Source: a virus. Taken from it: a stretch of DNA of 64,000 nucleotides. Positions 55,335-61,486 of the stretch are shown here, in pieces. Positions within the stretch are counted from its first letter, which is position 1. Each line of letters starts with the position of its first letter. Under the pieces are notes generated by a model. The model was given only the letters and a program-made list of their open reading frames with translations. It searched no databases and was not told the DNA's origin. The DNA lies in the IMG/VR virus record IMGVR_UViG_3300042922_001475, positions 124,001-188,000 of that record. One strand, given 5' to 3'. The translations under genes and the position numbers were made by a program.

Positions 55335-55618
55335 CTGAATTCTCCTTCTAGACGCTCAAGCTCTGCTCGTAGCATCATGAGTTGGGATTGGGTAATACAG
55401 CGGTCCTTACGATAAGCCCACCATAGGTCGGAACCTATCTGGTTATCTGGATCTAATCCACGGACCCGGTTAAGAGGTTTCTCGACTATAGGTCCCCAGA
55501 ATGTCGGCTCTGGACCCTCAGGGTCAGGCAGAAGAAACTCTGGAGGCCCAGGGACTGATGCTAGGTCTCGTATATTACGAATCCATTCATCAATCTCTTC
55601 ATCATCAAGATCACTCAT
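55331..55618 (-). CDS. Acidic hypothetical protein (95 aa)
   Basis: From the ATG at 55618, preceded by AAGGAGGG, one of the strongest ribosome sites in the window. M-S-D-L-D-D-E-E-I-D-E-W, a Pro-rich middle (P-G-P-P-E-F-L-L-P-D-P-E-G-P-E-P) and a helical end M-L-R-A-E-L-E-R-L-E. The AGTTGA end overlaps the TTG of TerD2. Not recognised. Confidence 0.6.
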   Translation of the reverse strand: MSDLDDEEIDEWIRNIRDLASVPGPPEFLLPDPEGPEPTFWGPIVEKPLNRVRGLDPDNQIGSDLWWAYRKDRCITQSQLMMLRAELERLEGEFS

Positions 55619-55646
55619 GCGACCCTCCTTCTTGTTCAGTCGGAGT

Positions 55647-55826
55647 TTACTTGGCCTTCTTGAATCGACCAAGTAGCTTGTTGGCGAAGTAGATCCCCAC
55701 CCCAATGGCCGCAATGACCAAGATGGGTAGAAGAGCTACAGCAGCCTTAAAGACGGTATGAGCGAGAACTAGACAACCAATAATGGTTGCTACACCCAGA
55801 GCCGCTTTAAACTTATTCTTAAACAT
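55647..55826 (-). CDS. Small two-helix membrane protein (59 aa)
   Basis: M-F-K-N-K-F-K-A-A-L, then hydrophobic segments at ~11-31 and 31-50 (A-L-L-P-I-L-V-I-A-A-I-G-V-G-I-Y-F) and a basic end R-F-K-K-A-K. Starts directly after the stop of mini-protein 35. A small membrane protein next to the Ter genes; role unknown. Confidence 0.6.
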   Translation of the reverse strand: MFKNKFKAALGVATIIGCLVLAHTVFKAAVALLPILVIAAIGVGIYFANKLLGRFKKAK

Positions 55827-56123
55827 TTACACTCCAAATATCTTTTCTATGTCTCTAGCTCTAGCTGTAAAGTAGTGGTCACCGTACTTCAAAACATACG
55901 GTCTATCTCCCCAACTACGATGGTCTATAATCTCAGCTATCTGACCTATGGCAGCTTTAGCTTCAGCAGAGAGGGTATTAATACGTGCCCAATCGAGAGT
56001 ATTACTAACTACTACAGAACTATTAAAGTCACTCAAGTATTCTGTACCCATACCATTAACTCCAGCCTGTAGGTGTTTGATTATAACTAGGTCTCCGACC
56101 TGGAATCTCTTATAATAAGGCAT
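55827..56123 (-). CDS. GDxV/FT mini-protein 35
   Basis: 98 residues from the ATG at 56123. Q-V-G-D-L-V-I-I-K, A-I-G-Q-I-A-E-I-I and R-D-I-E-K-I-F-G-V, where G-V replaces T-x, the most divergent ending. TAA is followed immediately by the ATG of the membrane-protein gene. Starts 6 nt after the hairpin. Confidence 0.78.
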   Translation of the reverse strand: MPYYKRFQVGDLVIIKHLQAGVNGMGTEYLSDFNSSVVVSNTLDWARINTLSAEAKAAIGQIAEIIDHRSWGDRPYVLKYGDHYFTARARDIEKIFGV

Positions 56124-56129
56124 AATAAA

Positions 56130-56152
56130 AAGGACCCCTACATGGGGTCCTT
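56130..56152 (-). terminator. Hairpin terminator overlapping the 56138 stop
   Basis: Minus transcript AAGGACCCC / GGGGTCCTT (9 bp, 5-nt loop) followed by TTTTATT. It includes the stop codon of the 56138-56491 gene and is 6 nt from the next ATG. Confidence 0.8.
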
Positions 56153-56491
56153 GAATCTCTTCCAACTGTTTAAGTATAGTTCGGCTGGTGCAAACGTAGT
56201 CAGCTCCCAGTCTGGGTGGTAAAACATAAATGGTCCGTAGTCCTGCATCAAGTAGAACTTGGAGTACTGGGGCCACTTACTTACATTGTTGATAGTTATC
56301 TTTTGAGGAGAAACTAAGTCTAACTTAGGGCTGTACTGTCCGGTGACAATAAAGCCAGGTAGAGCTTCATACTCTACAGTTTCTTCCTCTAGTGTGCCGA
56401 TTTTACAGGGAGTCCACACCTTACACTTAAACTGAATACTGTCAGTGGTTGGGCTGTAATCTGATTCCCATATTTGGCAAGTAACAGACAT
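56138..56491 (-). CDS. Beta-rich hypothetical protein (117 aa)
   Basis: M-S-V-T-C-Q-I-W-E-S-D-Y, then strands (V-E-Y-E-A-L-P-G-F-I-V-T-G, K-I-T-I-N-N-V) and an aromatic end (L-Y-L-N-S-W-K-R-F). It could be a stand-alone barrel, but it lacks the GDxV and F-T signatures. Ends inside the terminator stem. Confidence 0.55.
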   Translation of the reverse strand: MSVTCQIWESDYSPTTDSIQFKCKVWTPCKIGTLEEETVEYEALPGFIVTGQYSPKLDLVSPQKITINNVSKWPQYSKFYLMQDYGPFMFYHPDWELTTFAPAELYLNSWKRFKDPM

Positions 56492-56494
56492 AAC

Positions 56495-56662
56495 TTAGTC
56501 AGGCTCTACTTCAATATTGATTCTGTAGAATTCATAACACGAATTACATTCGATAGGATTAACAAACCTACCTGTAATGTTTAAGACTTCTTGGGCATCC
56601 CCACAGTGGGGGCATTCTAGTAGGAAGTCTTCAGTTGAAATATATAGCTCTGAGTTGCTCAT
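56495..56662 (-). CDS. Small zinc-ribbon protein (55 aa)
   Basis: M-S-N-S-E-L-Y-I-S-T-E-D-F-L-L-E, C-P-H-C-G-D near residue 17 and C-N-S-C-Y-E near residue 39: two CxxC pairs 22 residues apart, a classic zinc ribbon. Very likely a real gene. Possibly binds nucleic acid or a polymerase. About 70 bp of empty sequence separates it from the gene upstream. Confidence 0.7.
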   Translation of the reverse strand: MSNSELYISTEDFLLECPHCGDAQEVLNITGRFVNPIECNSCYEFYRINIEVEPD

Positions 56663-56731
56663 GATCGGTTACCTAGGGATTGCTGTACACTACTTTAAGA
56701 TAATCTATCTGACATGTGTTTACTAGGCATG

Positions 56732-57154
56732 TTAGTCTATTAAGGGCTTATAGATGAGCCCCTGACAGTTACCCTTCACAGCTCTGTTAAGTCTGTGGAC
56801 ACACGTATCACATAGATTATTGCTAGCCACTACAACCTCAGGTTTATGTGAAACCATCTTGGGAGGGAAGCACGCAGCAGAGGGAACCGGTCTAGGCTCA
56901 GCGGTCTGCTCGAAATAGGCTTTATCAGCATCCTGAGGACAAGTGAATGACTGTTGCATGTAAGTCATTCTATCTTTGGACTCTACCTTATAGTTGGGCT
57001 GTCCATCGACTTCTTCGTAATAGAGTATATACGGCTGGTTATTGATAATAGCCGCAGCGGATGCTGTACTTATACTGGCCTTGATAGAATCGGTTATATC
57101 AAAGCCTACATTAAAATGAATGCTAGAAGGGTCTAGCTCAAACTCTGGTAACAT
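56732..57154 (-). CDS. Hypothetical protein behind an inverted repeat (140 aa)
   Basis: M-L-P-E-F-E-L-D-P-S-S-I-H-F, a beta-rich region with D-G-Q-P-N-Y-K-V, and a C-terminal C-D-T-C near residue 115 with H-R-L-N and a later C (possible C-C-H-C zinc site). The ATG lies in the 3' arm of a perfect 14-bp inverted repeat, suggesting regulated expression. Not recognised. Confidence 0.6.
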   Translation of the reverse strand: MLPEFELDPSSIHFNVGFDITDSIKASISTASAAAIINNQPYILYYEEVDGQPNYKVESKDRMTYMQQSFTCPQDADKAYFEQTAEPRPVPSAACFPPKMVSHKPEVVVASNNLCDTCVHRLNRAVKGNCQGLIYKPLID

Positions 57155-57204
57155 TAGTGGTGAACCTCATATCTGATTTGATACAAGTATACCACTAATG
57201 TTAC
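57148..57204 (-). promoter_or_regulatory. 14-bp inverted repeat covering a start codon
   Basis: Arms GTAACATTAGTGGT (57148-57161) and ACCACTAATGTTAC (57191-57204) are exact reverse complements, 29 bases apart. In the minus transcript the second arm contains the ATG (57152-57154) and the GAGG ribosome site is in the loop, so a folded RNA would hide the start. The DNA also holds a possible promoter (TTCTCA, 17 bp, TATACT), so the repeat could be an operator instead. Confidence 0.65.
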
Positions 57205-57216
57205 GCGATGAGAAGA

Positions 57217-57873
57217 TTATTCTCTTCTCCTTTTGATGACGGTGGTCTCTGTTTCTTGCAGGTGAAAGATACAGTTGCTTAGGGTACTGACATCAACAGC
57301 AGTGAACGGAGTAGTAGGGGCTATTAGCTCTACTATTCTCGTAACGTTCTTGTCATCAGTAAAGTAGAATTCGATTCTGTATCTTCGTTCCACACTAGAA
57401 CTTGATGGGATCAGGTCTAGTATGTCCATCATCAGCTTATTGTTACGAGACACGGCGTAGTGATAGGCCCCCCGGCCATTCTCATCTACTATCTCGGTGT
57501 TGGCTCCACAATCAACAAGCTTCTGAACCATTCTTATTCTGTCACGCCTAACCGCTAGGATGAGAGCTGTCTCACCTTTGTGATTGATTGTATCCAGTTC
57601 AATGTTTGGTTCATGTAAGAGCCTATCGAACATGTAGTCTTGGTCGTTGAGTACCGCCAGCATTAATGGGGTAACGTGATCGTGGTTACCGATGTTAGGG
57701 TTTGCCCCGGCATCTAGTAGTCCATCAAACAGTTCTTCGTTACCAGCAATAACAGCTTTGATGAGAGGCGTCTCCCCCGAGTTGCTTCTCTTGTCTAAGC
57801 GTTCAGGATGTTTTCTGACATCCTTTAGGTATTGCTTTAATGCATCTCCAGTTAGATTAGGATCGTCTAACAT
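57217..57873 (-). CDS. Ankyrin-repeat protein 1
   Basis: 218 residues from the ATG at 57873 (AGGAG 8 nt upstream). At least three ankyrin repeats: G-E-T-P-L-I-K-A-V-I-A-G-N, V-T-P-L-M-L-A-V-L-N-D and G-E-T-A-L-I-L-A-V-R-R-D, with G-A-N-P-N and G-A-N-T-E turns. A beta-rich ~60-residue tail (I-E-F-Y-F-T-D-D-K-N-V) follows. Ankyrins bind proteins, often host ones; no fused enzyme. Function unknown. Confidence 0.88.
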   Translation of the reverse strand: MLDDPNLTGDALKQYLKDVRKHPERLDKRSNSGETPLIKAVIAGNEELFDGLLDAGANPNIGNHDHVTPLMLAVLNDQDYMFDRLLHEPNIELDTINHKGETALILAVRRDRIRMVQKLVDCGANTEIVDENGRGAYHYAVSRNNKLMMDILDLIPSSSSVERRYRIEFYFTDDKNVTRIVELIAPTTPFTAVDVSTLSNCIFHLQETETTVIKRRRE

Positions 57874-57907
57874 AGTTTGCACTCCTATCTCTGATATCTC
57901 TGAATAG

Positions 57908-58180
57908 CTAGGTGGTAAAGAGAACCTCTACCTGGTCCTCACGAACAGTAAACTTATCTTCTATCCAATAAATGGTATGAATACTATCTGGGTACTTAGC
58001 AAGGTCAGGCTCCAACATATCAGTGATCTTACCTATATAGCCTATATACTTACTAAAGTAGGGCTCATCCTTTAGGCTTCCGTGATCTAGATCTGGACCT
58101 CTTGCCGGATCCCCCGTTATGTCTAGTACTCGCACTAGATCGTTTAAATTGATCGACAATGTATCTCCCTGAAAGGTCAT
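57908..58180 (-). CDS. GDxV/FT mini-protein 36 (uncoupled)
   Basis: 90 residues from the ATG at 58180. N-L-N-D-L-V-R-V-L (N for G), Y-I-G-K-I-T-D-M and E-D-Q-V-E-V-L-F-T-T. Ends ACC-TAG with no start overlapping, 34 nt before the ankyrin gene. Overlaps the upstream zinc-type gene by an unusual 116 nt. Confidence 0.78.
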   Translation of the reverse strand: MTFQGDTLSINLNDLVRVLDITGDPARGPDLDHGSLKDEPYFSKYIGYIGKITDMLEPDLAKYPDSIHTIYWIEDKFTVREDQVEVLFTT

Positions 58181-58382
58181 TAAGAGGACTATTGTTAGGA
58201 GGCAACTTCTTAGCATTGGCATGCTGATTGCAGAACCTACAGGGGTACAGCATAGCTTCTCGCTGAGACTGAATGTCTCTTATGTCTGTGTACCACCTGC
58301 GGTCAGCGCAGCCCCAACACTGTTTCTTATCTAACTTCTCAGACAACAGCCCGAGTCCGAACAACACACTGTCCGTCTTCAT
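58065..58382 (-). CDS. Zinc-type protein with long antiparallel-free overlap (105 aa)
   Basis: From the ATG at 58382: K-Q-C-W-G-C near residue 20 and Y-P-C-R-F-C-N-Q-H near residue 47 give two CxxC pairs, a likely zinc site. The last ~37 residues are Ser/Arg/Lys-rich (G-S-G-K-R-S-R-S-R-S-R-K) and are encoded by the same DNA as the start of mini-protein 36 in another frame. Either this tail is real, giving a basic disordered end, or a recent frameshift extended the gene into its neighbour. Confidence 0.5.
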   Translation of the reverse strand: MKTDSVLFGLGLLSEKLDKKQCWGCADRRWYTDIRDIQSQREAMLYPCRFCNQHANAKKLPPNNSPLNDLSGRYIVDQFKRSSASTRHNGGSGKRSRSRSRKPKG

Positions 58383-58518
58383 TGAGCATTTCTTGCTTGG
58401 TATACTCAACCAACTGATCTAGGAGTTTTTGTGTAGTTAGGCCAGGCTGTCTGTACATAGAATTGAAGATCAACTCTCCGTTACGTTCAATCGTGCCTAC
58501 TAGTATATTAGCAACCAT
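58339..58518 (-). CDS. Small hypothetical protein (59 aa)
   Basis: M-V-A-N-I-L-V-G-T-I-E-R-N-G-E-L-I-F-N-S, then a helix (Q-K-L-L-D-Q-L-V-E-Y-T-K-Q-E-M). GAGGG lies about 13 nt before the ATG. The last 44 nt overlap the start of the zinc-type gene. Possibly a small beta-alpha regulator; not recognised. Confidence 0.5.
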   Translation of the reverse strand: MVANILVGTIERNGELIFNSMYRQPGLTTQKLLDQLVEYTKQEMLNEDGQCVVRTRAVV

Positions 58519-58542
58519 GTTCCAGCTTACCCTCAGGAATGT

Positions 58543-58560
58543 AGACTAGCCATCTAGTCT
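58543..58560. repeat. Small inverted repeat in a 77-bp gap
   Basis: AGACTAG and CTAGTCT with a 4-nt centre, between mini-protein 37 and the 59-aa gene. Too weak for a terminator by itself and without a U run. The rest of this gap (58519-58595) shows no gene. Confidence 0.35.
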
Positions 58561-58595
58561 TATGTGTTTAGCTGTCTCGTAGCTCTGAAGAAGTT

Positions 58596-58844
58596 CTATA
58601 CCGAAAAGATTAACTCTAGTTCATATTTGTGAGCCCAAAGGCCCAGACCATCGAATACTATCCAGTACCAACTGTTTATCATGGGGTCGCCCATTGGCCC
58701 ACGAGGCATGATAACCTCAGCTATCTGACCTACGTATCGGCTAATGTAACGACCCCTACCTGTGTTATAGACTTGACCTGGTGTACGAACAGCAGTATTA
58801 ACTCTCTTGATTACAACAAGGTCACCCTTATGGAATAAAGTCAT
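58596..58844 (-). CDS. GDxV/FT mini-protein 37 (uncoupled)
   Basis: 82 residues, H-K-G-D-L-V-V-I-K-R, Y-V-G-Q-I-A-E-V and K-Y-E-L-E-L-I-F-S-V. Strong family match. Ends GTA-TAG with no start overlapping; the next gene begins 77 nt downstream. Confidence 0.83.
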   Translation of the reverse strand: MTLFHKGDLVVIKRVNTAVRTPGQVYNTGRGRYISRYVGQIAEVIMPRGPMGDPMINSWYWIVFDGLGLWAHKYELELIFSV

Positions 58845-59071
58845 TTAGTAAAGAAGAGTTCTATCTCTTCTCTCCCAAAGTAATCGGCCTCATAGTCGTT
58901 ATAGTCCTTATCAAACTTTAGAAAGTACTCTAGGCCTTGACGACAGCCAAGGTCTAGATGCTCAACCTCATAGATTTTGCCTATGTGGGTGCCCTTCCAG
59001 TCGTCTCTTCCAGACCTGGGGCCATCAGATAGAACTATAACCAGATCACCAGGTTTAATGTTATTCGTCAT
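58841..59071 (-). CDS. GDxV/FT mini-protein 38
   Basis: 76 residues, K-P-G-D-L-V-I-V-L, H-I-G-K-I-Y-E-V and R-E-E-I-E-L-F-F-T-K. AAA-TGA gives the ATG of copy 37. Starts 11 nt inside the end of the RNA ligase gene. Confidence 0.83.
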   Translation of the reverse strand: MTNNIKPGDLVIVLSDGPRSGRDDWKGTHIGKIYEVEHLDLGCRQGLEYFLKFDKDYNDYEADYFGREEIELFFTK

Positions 59072-60284
59072 ACTTGAGGTTAAACTTAGGGCTGATAACC
59101 TTGAAGCTTACGAAGCCAGCGTTTAGATCACCCAGATCAAAATCGAACTTAGGCTCGACTAGTCTGTAGACATCACCTTCACGCTCAGTCTTCTTGTTAT
59201 GAACCGACTTACCTTCGGCCATAGCCACAAGCTCGTCCACTGTGTGATTGAGAACAAAGTCTCTATCGATGATAGGAACCATGTTAAGGCCTAGAGCTCT
59301 AACAAGCTTCTCAGTTTCTTCAAGACTATAATAGGTAAGGCTATCCGGATCGAATGCCTGAAAGACGAATAGATCCTTCTTCTTAAAGTCATACTTGTTA
59401 CCCTGAATACCGGGACCACACATCTCACCCTGAATAACCAGATTGGTTCCAAAAGGAGTGCAGAGTGACCTCATCTTAGTTTCCAGGTCCAGCTCAAGGG
59501 CTAGCTCCCAGAAGGTAGGATCAACTCCAGCATCAATGTCCACAAGAGCTAGCAGCTCGTTGAAGAACTTCTTACGAACAATACCAGTCCACTTAGGATT
59601 GTACTTGTCCATAAAGATAGTCCACTTGTACTCAGCCATCTTAATCTTCTTACGAAGGTTAAACTTAGTACAGACCTTGGACCACCAATCATCACCAGGA
59701 CGCGCTAGCTCTAGGTTACGAGAAGCAATACCGAACTTACCATCTTTGAGGTAGGCAGTGAAGCTGGAACCGTCCATCTTCTCAGCCCTATAGAATCTAT
59801 GACCTCTGTACTTCTCCAGGAGCTTCTCCAAGATCTGTACACGAGTCTCGTCAGTCTTATAGATGAACGAGGGGAAGGGCATACCAGACTTCTTCCGGAA
59901 GACACCAGCCAACTTAGGCTGACCCTTCTGAGGCTTCTGGTAGGGCTCCCACTTCTTGATACCGATGACATCAGTCACGTCAGTACCCTCAGGGCAGCCT
60001 TGCATGTTTTTAGGTAGAATAGTTACAGGGAAGCAGATACCCTGAGAGATCTGACCACGGAGCTTAATAGTCTGGACTCTGAACTTACGCTGACGCATAA
60101 ACTCAAACTCAGGCTTCTCCGGTAGGAGAGAATCGATCTCAACGTAAACACACTTATCACCAGGTTTAAACTCGTCAAGTTTTACAACTACGTTCCAACC
60201 AAGTACCCTAGCTCTCTGAATAGCATCAGCGCCCTCAATGGGCTGAATATCTTTGATAGTCTGAATAGAGGCTAGTTTTCTCAT
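59061..60284 (-). CDS. RNA ligase, Rnl5/DRB0094-like
   Basis: 407 residues. An N-terminal ~125-residue OB-like domain (I-K-D-I-Q-P-I-E-G-A-D, then G-D-K-C-V-Y-V-E-I-D) precedes the ligase core, the order seen in Deinococcus RNA ligase (Rnl5 family), which joins a 3'-OH RNA end to a 5'-phosphate in a nicked duplex. Motif I Y-R-A-E-K-M-D-G-S-S (Lys AMP acceptor, ~residue 168), F-G-I-A-S-R-N, I-Q-G-E-M-C-G-P-G and E-G-D-V-Y-R-L with a later F-K-V are present. A second, different RNA ligase beside the fusion at 47074. Confidence 0.88.
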   Translation of the reverse strand: MRKLASIQTIKDIQPIEGADAIQRARVLGWNVVVKLDEFKPGDKCVYVEIDSLLPEKPEFEFMRQRKFRVQTIKLRGQISQGICFPVTILPKNMQGCPEGTDVTDVIGIKKWEPYQKPQKGQPKLAGVFRKKSGMPFPSFIYKTDETRVQILEKLLEKYRGHRFYRAEKMDGSSFTAYLKDGKFGIASRNLELARPGDDWWSKVCTKFNLRKKIKMAEYKWTIFMDKYNPKWTGIVRKKFFNELLALVDIDAGVDPTFWELALELDLETKMRSLCTPFGTNLVIQGEMCGPGIQGNKYDFKKKDLFVFQAFDPDSLTYYSLEETEKLVRALGLNMVPIIDRDFVLNHTVDELVAMAEGKSVHNKKTEREGDVYRLVEPKFDFDLGDLNAGFVSFKVISPKFNLKYDE

Positions 60285-60547
60285 TTAGTAAATACCAATT
60301 CCAAATCATCTGGGTGTACCAGTCTAGTATTATCCGAACGTCCAGGGTATGCACCCAGTGTAATATACACATGGTCTTCCCAGAGAGTAGAGCCAGTTGG
60401 ATACAGATATTCGAACACAGCCCCTATATCTGCTTCTGTTGGAGCATAAGAAGTTGCTTTTCTGTATCTGCAATTATCTAGACGGGTTAGTATAACCAAG
60501 TCACCACTAGAGAAGTTCTTCGAGGCTCTCACGAATAGCTGCCTCAA
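60281..60547 (-). CDS. GDxV/FT mini-protein 39 (header of RNA ligase)
   Basis: 88 residues from TTG at 60547, or fewer from GTG at 60532. S-S-G-D-L-V-I-L-T, D-I-G-A-V-F-E-Y and P-D-D-L-E-L-V-F-T-K. AAA-TGA gives the ligase ATG. Overlaps the ankyrin gene by up to 41 nt. Confidence 0.8.
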   Translation of the reverse strand: MRQLFVRASKNFSSGDLVILTRLDNCRYRKATSYAPTEADIGAVFEYLYPTGSTLWEDHVYITLGAYPGRSDNTRLVHPDDLELVFTK

Positions 60548-60833
60548 CTTCTAGAGTGTCGATGTAATAATCCTCGTTTGCATCAAGGTAACTCAACGCA
60601 GTCATACCAAAGTTATCTTCGAGTTTAGGGTTAGCACCCTGCTGTTTGAGATAAGCATAGACAGTAATGTCAGTACTTAGGGCAGCTAGTACTAGAGGTG
60701 TTGCTCCATCACTATCAGTACAGTTAATATCTGCACCAAGAGTTAGAGCTTCGATAACATCTTCTATATTGTTCTCTGAGGCCGCTTTTAGCAGCATAGC
60801 GTTATACGCTTCTTGAAGGATTTGTTGATTCAT
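60507..60833 (-). CDS. Ankyrin-repeat protein 2
   Basis: 108 residues, about two and a half ankyrin repeats: A-M-L-L-K-A-A-S-E-N-N-I-E-D-V, G-A-D-I-N-C-T-D-S-D-G-A-T-P-L-V-L-A-A, and G-A-N-P-K-L-E-D-N-F-G-M-T-A-L. The end is an acidic helix (E-A-A-I-R-E-S-L-E-E-L-L). Small protein-binding module; partner unknown. Confidence 0.85.
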   Translation of the reverse strand: MNQQILQEAYNAMLLKAASENNIEDVIEALTLGADINCTDSDGATPLVLAALSTDITVYAYLKQQGANPKLEDNFGMTALSYLDANEDYYIDTLEVEAAIRESLEELL

Positions 60834-60847
60834 AGTTTTAAGGCTTC

Positions 60848-60863
60848 GGGGGCTTAAGCCCCC
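60848..60863 (-). terminator. GC-rich hairpin after 60884-61444
   Basis: GGGGGC-TTAA-GCCCCC, a 6-bp GC stem, just past the stop of the 186-aa gene. No U run follows on the minus strand, so it may act weakly or only stabilise the RNA. Confidence 0.5.
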
Positions 60864-60883
60864 TCAGCTCGTATCTTTCTTTG

Positions 60884-61444
60884 TTAGATTAGCACGTTGG
60901 GCTCAAGGTTCTCGATCTGCTCAGCTGCTCGCTTAGCGTGCTCGAAAGCCTTGGAGGCGATCTGGCTCACCTTCTGGGTGGGGTCAATCTTAAACCCTTC
61001 GTGTAGCGCAACTGACTCGGGGTTGAACCCGATGAGACAGTTGATAGGAGTGATACCCTTGGCGAGGAAAAGGTCGCCGTTGATCCCGTAGTGGGCCAGG
61101 TAATCCGTATTCGCCCATTCCTTGAGTGAGCCAAAGAAGCGGTGAGGCTCCTGAGACAACTTAGGGAAGTAGTACTTGGGATTGTCCTTATCGTTGGACT
61201 GCTTCTCACCAATGAATCGGTCTTCACCGATACGCCACTGATGGAACCCGCAAGCTTCGAAAGCGATGACAGAAGCGTAGTCAATGTTCTCCAGCTTCAC
61301 GTAATCCGTGTTGATGGCTAGATTGACATGCTTGGGAATGATGCGCTCACCATCCTCACCGTCCACGAAGACCAAAAGCGAAGAGCGACCCTCTTTAAAG
61401 TCGATACGCTTCTTTACTCGGCCGGTGTACATCTTCTTGTTCAT
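60884..61444 (-). CDS. GC-rich hypothetical protein (186 aa)
   Basis: M-N-K-K-M-Y-T-G-R-V-K-K-R-I-D-F, a beta/alpha core with I-A-F-E-A-C-G-F-H-Q-W and E-S-V-A-L-H-E-G-F, and a helical end (I-A-S-K-A-F-E-H-A-K-R-A-A-E-Q). No domain I recognise. Shares with TerD2 and the vWA gene a high GC content and C/G-ending codons, and has a clear GGGGG-type site before the ATG. Probably highly expressed, and perhaps a partner of those Ter-type proteins. Confidence 0.65.
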   Translation of the reverse strand: MNKKMYTGRVKKRIDFKEGRSSLLVFVDGEDGERIIPKHVNLAINTDYVKLENIDYASVIAFEACGFHQWRIGEDRFIGEKQSNDKDNPKYYFPKLSQEPHRFFGSLKEWANTDYLAHYGINGDLFLAKGITPINCLIGFNPESVALHEGFKIDPTQKVSQIASKAFEHAKRAAEQIENLEPNVLI

Positions 61445-61486
61445 CTGGGAGTTCCCCCTAATTCTTAAAATAACAAGACTAGGTAT

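Noticed and set aside
56138-56491. 117-aa beta-rich protein considered as a mini-protein copy
   Set aside because: No GDxV motif and no E-L-E-x-x-F-T ending; kept as an unrelated hypothetical.
56663-56731. Possible peptide (11 codons) in the gap before 56732
   Set aside because: Too short, no ribosome site and no conserved feature; treated as non-coding.
8097-60547. The mini-proteins considered as toxin-antitoxin antitoxins or Cro-like regulators
   Set aside because: No helix-turn-helix, no toxin partner of known type, and the pattern is beta-rich; the downstream genes are core replication enzymes.
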